Below, piece by piece: positions 57,101-64,000 of a stretch of 64,000 nucleotides of DNA. Both the position numbers and the translations under genes were made by a program. The stretch spans positions 22,954,349 to 23,018,348 of the forward strand of contig OX453276.1 in NCBI GenBank assembly GCA_949710005.1. The letters run 5' to 3'. Origin of the DNA: Ricordea florida (Eukaryota > Cnidaria > Anthozoa > Corallimorpharia > Ricordeidae). Numbering within the stretch: the stretch's first letter is position 1; each line of letters begins with the position of its first letter. The notes below the pieces were generated by a model. It was not told the origin of the DNA and ran no database searches. It saw only the letters and a program-made list of their open reading frames with translations.

Positions 57101-58322
57101 CAAAATTTTTAGAATTTTCTCTCATTTCTTTATTTAGTCTTTCTGGATGAACATCTTTTCTATTTACAGCTGAGGTTATCGCCCACTTGAAACACTCATG
57201 ATCATTTTCATTCTTAACATTTATAATTGCCTTTTTGTTTGCTAATTTTGATGGTAATGGAATATAGGATCCTCCAGAAAGGGGTTCAAATGGATCAATA
57301 TGTATATCAAAGCATTCCACATGATCAAATACCCAACCGGATTTGTTCTTTTTAAATTTCTCAAATTTCACAAGTTGACAATCTGTCATTGTATTGAATA
57401 AGTCTGGCAAATCGGTTGATTCAGTAATAATTTCTTCTTCAGATTGAAACCAACCTGTTGTTTCATCAATTCTTTCTGTTAATAGAGACTTTTTTATGAA
57501 CTTACACGTTAAGATAAATTTTACCTTCAGCGGTTTCTTTTGCTGATTAATAAGATCAATAACTTCTGGTTTTATATTAGCAATGAACATCTTTTCATCA
57601 TCACCTTTATACCCATCAATCCTGTAGGTTTTCAGATATCCTCTCATCGCTGTTTCTCTTTCCACAGGTGTATAATCATTAGTATGAGGGGGAGGGGGAG
57701 TAGTAGTGGGTGTACCAGGAGTAGGAGAGGGGGGAGGGGTATTAGTGGGTGTACCAGTAGTAGGAGTAGGAGGAGGAGTATTAGTGGGTGTACCGGGAGT
57801 AGGAGTAGGAGGAGGGGGAGGAGGAGGAGGTGGATTAACATTGAATATTCTTTTATAACTTTCCTTCACACTTTTAACCAGTTTGTCTGCTTTATTTTTT
57901 ACTGGTTCTGGAATAAAAGGTTTTACAAAATTCACAAACTTATTAAAATTTTTATTTAGAGTATTGGTAACTTTTCTTTCAAAATTTTTCTTTTTCGTTT
58001 TGATTTCTTTGCTTACAAAATGTTTAAGTAATTTAAAATTGGATATGGGTTTTTGTGTTTTGTTTAGAATATTCTTTCCAGGTGTAGGAATGGCTCTTTT
58101 TGTTTGGTTTGGGATATTCTTTCCAGGTGCAGGAATGGCTCTTTGTGGTTCATCAGTGAATATTAGTCTGGGTCTTTGTCGATAATTTTCCAAATCTTTA
58201 AGTGTGATTATACCCATTTCATGCAACGCATCTATTTTTTCTTTTTTACGCATTTTACTTCGTCCTTCAATACGAAGCTCTTTAACAATTTGTTTCAATT
58301 CTTCATCTTTAAGATTTTCCAT
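54051..58322 (-). CDS. Protein-primed family B DNA polymerase with extra N-terminal domains
   Basis: 1423 residues; replicates the element from its ends. In order: SAP-like head (1-40); linker; Pro/Thr-rich run (164-212); a module with Cys377 in NDHECF and His472 in NHYCWIKN; a C2HC finger (Cys497, Cys500, His513, Cys517). The exonuclease has ExoI Asp556/Glu558 (YADFES), ExoII Asn710/Asp715 and ExoIII Tyr917/Asp921. An endonuclease VII-like zinc motif (Cys664, Cys667, DHCH 678-681, Cys694) is inserted between ExoI and ExoII. Polymerase motif A is at Asp1017 (DANNLYG), motif B 1151-1160 (KLMNNSVFGK), and motif C DTDS at 1251-1254. All catalytic residues are present. The ATG lies in the right terminal repeat. 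Confidence 0.96.
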   Translation of the reverse strand: MENLKDEELKQIVKELRIEGRSKMRKKEKIDALHEMGIITLKDLENYRQRPRLIFTDEPQRAIPAPGKNIPNQTKRAIPTPGKNILNKTQKPISNFKLLKHFVSKEIKTKKKNFERKVTNTLNKNFNKFVNFVKPFIPEPVKNKADKLVKSVKESYKRIFNVNPPPPPPPPPTPTPGTPTNTPPPTPTTGTPTNTPPPSPTPGTPTTTPPPPHTNDYTPVERETAMRGYLKTYRIDGYKGDDEKMFIANIKPEVIDLINQQKKPLKVKFILTCKFIKKSLLTERIDETTGWFQSEEEIITESTDLPDLFNTMTDCQLVKFEKFKKNKSGWVFDHVECFDIHIDPFEPLSGGSYIPLPSKLANKKAIINVKNENDHECFKWAITSAVNRKDVHPERLNKEMRENSKNFDWTGIEFPVSVKDIYKFEKQNPYYTINVHGFNEDKGEIYPLRISKKQSGYLIELLLISNDEGNNHYCWIKNFDKLASSQVDKNHHNHKFCKRCYNHFPTEKSLEEHMERCNENEEVKIVMPKDKYGNPKYIKFINFKNKMRVPVTVYADFESFTAKIDTCSPDESESFTEKYQKHIPSGYCFIIKCVDDILFEPIIEQYTAKSPNEDIAQMFVDKLEKKIKEVYIDYIKPNNKKFYYYDVKNMLETDKKDYKNATHCHICEGELEEDKILDHCHLTGKYRGAAHKKCNSDYRIPKFFPIFIHNLTGYDSHLFIKNLGVSEGKINCIPNNEEKYISFTKEIVVDTFKDKEKKWDEEKKKWVVVKKWDEEKKEWVDKEKPKPVKRDIRFIDSFKFMSSSLNSLVNNLTRCGKCDACRGVLSESNCLSPTDKNLSLMKKKYEGEKLELLLRKGVFPYDWFDGFDKLNETQLPPKDAFYSKLNDEDISEDDYQHAKKVWKTFNMKTMRDYHDLYNKTDVILLMDVFENFRDVFLNNYGLDPAWYYTAPGLAWDAALKLTKVNLELLINHDMLLMFEKGVRGGVAQISTRYAKANNPYMTHFEPIKLINYIIYLDANNLYGGAMSKPLPTHGFKWMTDKEIENWKNIPCILEVDLEYPHHLHDLHSDYPLAPERIVVNKVEKLIPNLNNKVKYVVHHETLKLYESLGLRVTKIHRGITFKESAWLKPYIDLNTKLRSVAKNDFEKDFFKLMNNSVFGKTMENIRKRVDVQLVTNEKDAKKLISKPNFQHRTIFCENLVAIHMKKKEIKFNKPVYLGMCILDLSKTIMYNFHYNYIKVKYGKKAKLLFTDTDSLVYDIQTKDFYKDISSDVREMFDTSNFPKNHLSGIETGVNKKVINMFKDEAGGEQLIEFVGLRPKLYSVKKDDGEEIKKDKGVEASVVKNSIEHEDYKKCLFSGEKQYRKMNVIRSHLHDVYTETVNKVALSADDDKRIICEDGIHTLPYGHYSCKTESVGSSVSYGTT
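57683..57837. repeat. Coding low-complexity Pro/Thr repeat in PolB
   Basis: Imperfect GGAGT/GGGGGA-rich repeat units encode the Pro/Thr/Gly linker at residues 164-212 of the polymerase. Its length is likely to vary between copies. It also creates artificial frames on both strands. Confidence 0.8.
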
Positions 58323-58522
58323 ATTTGTTAATAATAATTTATTCTTTTAAATCTGTTTATAAATTCAAGTTTTTTTTGATAAAATCTCATTTAAAATCCT
58401 TATAAAATCTCTGTTAAAATCCTGATAAATTCATGATAAATTGCTGAGACAAATTAATTTCTCGATAAAATCCGAATTTTTTTTTCTTTTAAATTTGTCC
58501 GAGGTGAGCAGATTATTACTTC
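58308..58522 (-). repeat. Polinton right terminal inverted repeat
   Basis: Mirror of the left repeat. It carries the same promoter-like box (58346-58351 for TTTAAA) and the first five codons of the PolB gene, so both element ends fire inward from the same sequence. Confidence 0.92.
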
Positions 58523-58528
58523 TTTGAT
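58523..58528. repeat. Polinton target-site duplication, right
   Basis: TTTGAT immediately follows the TC terminus and restores the host reading ...TTTGATTATTTC. Confidence 0.93.
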
Positions 58529-59849
58529 TATTTCAATAGTAGAACTCCGCCGTGAATTTCTCAAACCACGTAGGTTGCCCTGCTTCTCCTTCTTTTGCAA
58601 TTCGTTTCTTAATCTTTCATTCCCCTGTCGCAGGCTTGCATTGGCATCCTCGAGTCTCTTTTGACTGTCACAAATCGTATCCATTCTTCCGCTCATCCTT
58701 TCAATAATAAGAAGCTGTCGTTCCTGTTGAGCACCTAGTAAAGTCATCATTACCGAAAACAGTGAACTGTAACCAAATGTAAAAAACGATCGATCACACG
58801 GCAAGAAACGAAGCTAGAATGCGAACTTCCAAATGACACTAACTACATGAAACATACATCCCGCGATCGACACTCTCGCCTTCTGATTGGCTTACTATCG
58901 AAAACCAACCAATTGCAATGAAGCAGAAAAACCAAATGCAAATTACACTTGAGATAACAATAGGGCCATTCATTGCTCTTGCCGCAAATTAGCCATTACC
59001 GATTGCGGTTTTCTTTGATAATCAACAAAAAGGCCGAAGATTATCCTGAAACAAGTTTCGTCGCAAACACTCCAAGCCCTTTCTTCTGTGATAAGTGGAA
59101 ACTTGCGGAAAGTCCTTTGCACATTCATCTTCGTATCGTCGTCACACAAAAACGAAATGTTCTTCTCAATCGCTAAAGCGTCGCCGTCGGCGATTGTGGA
59201 TTTCCGATGAATGTGATGAACAAGATATATTTTTAGTAGCACCAGTATCAAAATTTTGATGCATAAGCTAATAAAGGTACATGACTATATTAGATTGTAT
59301 GGACATGGAGACTACATATACGGATAGAATTAAAGTTTCTTTATTCACTTGTCTTAGTGTGATTAGTGAAATATGGTCATTTTTCTTGCCCTGTAGGTTG
59401 CAGATGATATTTTTTCTTAACTGATTATATTCCTTTTTTATTGAACTGAGTTCAAAATGTCAAGACACCTTTATATTTCTTTCATGTTTTGGTGTTATGA
59501 TTCGTTTATGGAGAAGAGACAATTTAAAAATACTTAAGCAATGAAGTGCATAGTGATGTTACACACTGGACAATTTTAATTCTTACTATTCCTGTTATAC
59601 ATCAATAAATAGTCATTTATGGGAACCAAAACACAACCATTAATTTAGAGAATGTTTAATCTCCATTTCAGGAACTTAAATGGCTTCAGGTGTATAATGT
59701 ATGTTTCAGGGGTAGTTAAACCCCACTATGACAATAGCATTGATTTAAGTGATGTTTAAAACAATTAAACTAGACTTAAATGTGGACCCAAGTTCTAGGG
59801 TTGTTTAATGCAACTTAAATGTGATTAAAATGTGGCTTTTGGTCTAGTG
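58529..59849. mobile_element. Right part of CACTA-like copy 2
   Basis: This matches 34092-35412 with few differences and holds the same two short minus-strand frames: the coiled-coil start (up to 58804) and the 93-residue frame at 58970-59251. The coiled-coil frame now reads through into the Polinton terminal repeat and stops at 58454, producing a short chimeric tail. Confidence 0.85.
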
Positions 59850-61847
59850 GTGGTAATAATAGTCATTTATAATACAAGATAGAATACCAAGAGATGGTTG
59901 CAAGGAAGCTCAGCCTTAAAGATTTTTGTCAAAACACCATATAAGAGATTGTATGGGCAGAAGGGCCGTCTTCTAGGATCGTTGGTTATCGATTCATTTT
60001 GAATGTTCTATCTATATGTAATAGTATGGTATAGACTCAGGTTTAGATAACGAGTACGATTTTAATTGCAATGATTAGATTTCCACGCGATTTAAGGAAA
60101 CAACATTTAGTTACTACGCATGCGCACTTCGACCAATTGCCCAAATCCTTTAAATTAAAAGCTATTCTATGATACCTTGGCCTGCCGATGCTTTGCAATT
60201 CTGAAATTTTAAAGATTTGTAGTATTACGACAGGGCAATATCTACGTAAGAAATCAAATTGATAGTGATTCGCAATCGTATTGTATTTTGGCTGTCAAGA
60301 TATTTGCTTAAGGCAGCTAATTCTATAGCATTCTGCCGAGACAGTACCCAAGTTCATCAAATCAGTCCTCATTACACAGATTAGTGATGCACATGCATTT
60401 TTCACCATCTTGTAGCAATTAAAATGTAATTTAAAATCCATTTTATGTTGTAATGATAGTCATTTATAATGCAAGATAGAATACCACGAGATGGTTGCAA
60501 GGAATATCAGCCTTACAGATTTTTGTCAAAACACCATATAAGAGATTGTATGGGCAGAAGGGCCGTCATCTAGGATCGTAGGTTATCGATTTATTTTGAA
60601 TGTTCTATCTATATATAATAGTAGGGTATAGACTCAGGTTTAGATAACGAGTACGATTTTAATTGCAAAGATTAGATTTCCATGCGATTTAAGGAAAGAA
60701 CTTTTAGCTAGTACGCATGCGCACTTCGACCAATTGCCCAAATCCTTTAAAATAAAAGTTATTCTATAATACTTCGGCCTGCCGATACTTTCCAATTCTA
60801 AAACTTTGAAGATTTGTAGTATTACGACAGGGAAATATCTACGTAAGAAATCAAATTGATAGTAATTCGCAATCGTATTGTATTTTGGCTGTCAAGATAT
60901 TTGCTTAAGGCAGCTAATTCTATAGCATGCTCCCCAGACAGTACTCAAGTTCATCAAATCAGTCCTCATTACACAGATTAGTGATGCACATGCAATTTTC
61001 ACCATCTTGTAGCAATTAAAATGTAATTTAAAATCCATCTTATGTCGTAATGATAGTCATTTATAATGCAGGATAGAATACCACGAGATGGTTGCAAGGA
61101 AGGTCAGCCTTACAGATTTTTGTCAAAACACCATATAAGAGATTGTATGGGCAGAAGGGCCGTCATTTACGATCGTAGGTTATCTATTAATTTTGAATGT
61201 TCTATCTATATGTAATAGTAGGGTATAGACTCAGGTTTAGATAAGGAGTAGGATTTTAATTGCAATGATTAGATTTCCATGCGATTTAAGGAAGAAACTT
61301 TTAGTTACTACGCATGCGCACTTCGACCAATTGCCCAAATCCTTTAAAATAAAAGTTATTCTATGATAGCTCGGCCTGCCGAATCTTTGCAATTCTGAAA
61401 CTTTGAAGATTTGTAGTATTACGACAGGGCAATATCTACGTAAGAAATCAAATTGATAGTAATTCGCAATCGTATTGTATTTTGGCTGTCAAGATATTTG
61501 CTTAAGGCAGCTAATTCTATAGCATTCTGCACAGACAGTACTCAAGTTCATCAAATCAGTCCTCATTACACAGATTAGTGATGCACATGCAATATTCACT
61601 ATCTTGTAGCAATTAAAATGTAATTTAAAATCCATTTTATGTGGTAATGATAGTCATTTATAATACAAGATAGAATACCAAGAGATGGTTGCAAGGAAGC
61701 TCAGCCTTACAGATTTTTGTCAAAACACCATATAAGAGATTGTACGGGCAGAAGGGCCGTCATTTAGGATCGTAGGTTACTTTGAATGTTCTATCTATAT
61801 GTAATAGTAGGGTATAGACTCAGGTTTAGATAAGGAGTAGGATTTTA
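59850..61847. repeat. 597-bp satellite array, block E
   Basis: About 3.3 monomers. The first is nearly the same as the one starting at 35413, sharing rare variants. Near 61774 the monomer lacks about 14 bp of the CGATTCATTTTG stretch. The block ends at GATTTTA, where a different element starts. Confidence 0.95.
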
Positions 61848-64000
61848 CACTGCTCGAAAAAATGGATTTACAACAACTGCAAAATCAATGCAAATATGAA
61901 GTAAATACCACATTTGAACAGATTTGTTTATATTTGCCCCGAGGCAAATTCCATCGTTGGATAATATTTGCACGCGAAGCAAAGATGGTAAATACCGCAT
62001 TTACTCAATCTTTACAGTCCAAAGCTAATGTTAAGAAAAACTGCACATTTGCATTAGATTTAACATAAACTAAAAATGTGGTAAATAGATAAATCTGCTG
62101 CACTGAAACATGAATTTACAATTGTAGCAAACATTCCGCTGCACGTCGTTTTGATTACATTTACCCACAATGCAAACCCCAGTTTTGCATCACATTTGTA
62201 AGTAAAGCATAGGCGGTCAACACTTTGTATTTACCAAGTAGCAAATACTACGCAAACGTTATATTTGCACAGAAATTACATTTGAAGCAAAGATGGTGAA
62301 AAATATCGTTCACTACGTATTTGCGTGGAGTGGCAAATGTGAGGAAAAAATCCACAGTTACAGGGGCAGTAAATGCTAGTAAAAAGCGTAAATTTATTGC
62401 CTGAAAGGATGAATTTACAGGGATGGCAAATACGATTTTTGCTTCGCTTTGATCCAGTCAAAATTCTTGCTCACCATTAATTTGCACGGGAAGCAAAATA
62501 CTAAATTTACTTCTTCTTCACAAATCCAGTACAAAATACGTCGTGCACGAGAGTACTTGCCGCGAATCCTTGTTGTCGCAAAGAAATGTAGAAATATACG
62601 TTTAAGTCGATTTTCTCAATGAGGATAAAATTTTAGAAAGTTAGCGTTTGCCTTGAAACTAGCAGAAACCAAACGTTCATTCAAACCAATTTTCTCTGTC
62701 GTTAAGTTTACCATTTACTCCCTGTTTTATTGTACGTTGTCCCAAATCGATTACTACATAATGGAGCAAAGATACCAAACCGGGACTGTATGTTCAGCAC
62801 TATGCACATATTTTATTCAAAAGAGAAATTGATATTGTCACAAGATAAGCAGCAAATGACCTTTTAAATAAATAAAAGATCGATATTGCCACATGGCATG
62901 ATAAAACATTATTAAAAAAAAAATTGGAAACAGTGCTTAGCCAACTTCCTATAATTGCACAAGCATCCACATAATCTGATTATCATGCATAAACTCATGG
63001 GAATTCCTCTACAAAAGCAATCAAATTCTCGAGCAGTTTAAAGCAAGAGAACAAGTCAATTATTTGTGTATTGGTTAACTATCGCATTAGTTTTTCGGAG
63101 GATTAAAACTATAAGGGACTTAGAAGAGTTTTCTGGGCAATTAACTCTACATTCATTCTTCTGCTCAAAGAGAGTGTAGAATACAAGCCTCTTATACAAT
63201 TTGTTTGCCAAAGTTGAGCAAATTTGTAAATCACTAATATTTTTTTTCACATTCAAAAAAATTGCTTTCATCGAAAACTATAAAACGTTAAGGACCTCTA
63301 TGTAAATCACCGTGATGAGTGAGTCTCCTGGTTATTACTTTTGACTTATATTATTTGCATCATTTAGCCTTCTTTTCTTGCGTCTGCCTCTTGTGGCATA
63401 TCACTGGTAGTTTGTCTGTTCCAACACTAACAACAACAAATTATTAGAAAAGAAAGGAGGCCCCCCAATATGAAATGCATGGGTACAAGAAACATTTTTT
63501 CCCTTGGTCTAATAAAGCCTGGTTCTCATATGTGGCTCATGTTGAACCTGAGTCAACTTTGCAGGCGTGCCAGCAGCAGGGTTGTCACTAAGATTTTTAG
63601 TTGCCAGGCAAATATATATCAAGTACTAATGTAGGTAGAGAATCAAACAGCTATTTTTTTTTGTTCTATTTTCCAATGAAAATAGCTGAGGGCTGTGTTC
63701 ATAATAGGTGGGGGAAAACACAGGACCCCAGCTCTTAATGACAGTCCTGCGGCAGTAAAGACCGGGATGACCAATGTTGCTAGCCAATTCTGTCATCATA
63801 TCGGAACAGTATCCCAGGTAGTATTGGCAGCCATGAGACCTGTGCATTGACAGCATATGAGAACTAGGCTTAAGGAGTGCATAAACCACCAATGCTTATG
63901 CCAGTGCATAGGCATCTGCATCATCAGGAGCGGGACGGCTCGAGATAATGCCAGAGCGATACCTTTCCACTAACATATTAGTGGCTTTTGCACTCCTTCG
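61848..64000. mobile_element. Left end of another DNA transposon (CACTG terminus), partial
   Basis: Satellite is cut within GATTTTAATTG and a new sequence begins CACTGCTCGAAAAAATGG. From 61860 to about 62530 the six-base motifs ATTTAC/GTAAAT and ATTTGC/GCAAAT (and close variants) occur more than twenty times in both orientations, an arrangement typical of subterminal repeats that bind transposase. The CACTG end again suggests the CACTA/EnSpm superfamily but a different family from the 1.8 kb element. The other end is not in the window, so the length is unknown. Confidence 0.55.
62560..64000. other. Unassigned sequence beyond the subterminal repeats
   Basis: No domain-bearing frame, RNA gene or repeat is recognised. 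Short minus-strand frames near 63056-63271 and 63626-63892 show no motif. It may be the interior of the element starting at 61848. Confidence 0.4.

Larger units (their letters stand above)
45022..58522. mobile_element. Complete Polinton/Maverick element (13,501 bp)
   Basis: The element begins AGAAGTAATAATC and ends GATTATTACTTC, i.e. the 5'-AG...TC-3' termini known for Polintons, with a 6-bp duplication TTTGAT on both sides. Terminal inverted repeats are about 215 bp. It encodes the Polinton hallmark set: protein-primed PolB, RVE integrase, packaging ATPase and a major capsid candidate, plus eight accessory proteins and a terminal Cys/His-repeat protein. No coding frame is broken. Layout: one short gene rightward from the left end, then ten virion-type genes leftward up to the capsid gene, integrase rightward, and PolB leftward from the right end. 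An adenain-like protease was not found. Confidence 0.96.
44532..59849. mobile_element. CACTA-like element, copy 2, interrupted by a Polinton
   Basis: The same element as at 33602-35412 occupies 44532-45021 and 58529-59849, with only scattered substitutions between copies, and is flanked by GTG at 44529-44531 and 59850-59852. It is split by a 13.5 kb Polinton. The satellite to the right (59850 to about 60700) shares rare variants with that right of copy 1, such as CCTTAAAGATTTTT, GCATTTTTCACC and AAGGAATATCAGCC. This implies that the element and its right flank were duplicated together rather than inserted twice. Confidence 0.8.

Noticed and set aside
57540-57959. Plus-strand frame rich in Arg/Gly/Ser
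   Set aside because: Antisense of the Pro/Thr linker of PolB; the true gene is on the minus strand with all polymerase motifs.
44532-59849. The two halves of the CACTA-like element taken as long terminal repeats of the Polinton
   Set aside because: The halves are different, contiguous parts of one element (as in copy 1) and lie outside the TTTGAT duplication and AG/TC ends.
61862-62068. 68-residue plus-strand frame at the start of the CACTG element
   Set aside because: It lies within the subterminal motif array and has no domain; likely chance.

Overview
The window is eukaryotic nuclear DNA, most likely from an anthozoan cnidarian such as a stony coral. Signs are the metazoan non-LTR retrotransposon, a HECT/UIM gene relic and a C2H2/homeodomain-like gene fragment of types I recall as multicopy in corals, CACTA-like DNA transposons, and a Polinton whose accessory proteins resemble ones I associate with cnidarian genomes. 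The organism call is an inference from remembered families, not from a search. Nothing suggests a prokaryote: there are no operons with ribosome binding sites, no rRNA and no recognisable tRNA.

About half of the window is one AT-rich tandem satellite with a monomer of about 597 bp. It fills 1-5236, 8695-16369, 24299-33601, 35413-44531 and 59850-61847. Neighbouring monomers differ by point changes, and blocks of one to three monomers have been duplicated locally. Five things interrupt the array. (1) 5237-8694 is a CR1/L2-type LINE with one intact endonuclease-RT ORF. (2) 16370-24298 is an island holding the 3' part of a zinc-finger/homeodomain-like gene, a frameshifted HECT E3 ligase pseudogene and a SINE-like tail. 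(3) 33602-35412 is a 1.8 kb non-autonomous CACTA-like element with a GTG target duplication. (4) 44532-59849 is a second copy of that element carrying a complete 13.5 kb Polinton. (5) 61848 to the window end is the left part of a different element with a CACTG terminus.

The centrepiece is the Polinton (Maverick) at 45022-58522. It has the diagnostic AG...TC termini, a 6-bp TTTGAT target duplication and near-identical terminal inverted repeats of about 215 bp. Its open frames are all uninterrupted: protein-primed family B DNA polymerase, RVE integrase, A32/FtsK-like packaging ATPase, a double-jelly-roll-type major capsid candidate, eight small or mid-size proteins of virion or membrane type, and a terminal Cys/His-repeat protein. 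The sibling CACTA-like copy at 33602-35412 keeps the empty target site, so the nesting order can be read directly. Nearly every Polinton gene has a TTTAAA box 24-31 nt before its ATG. The terminal repeats carry this box plus the first codons of two different genes, so the polymerase and the Cys-repeat protein start with related SAP-like heads. I find no adenain-like protease. The intact frames and matching ends suggest a young insertion that may still be able to produce its proteins.
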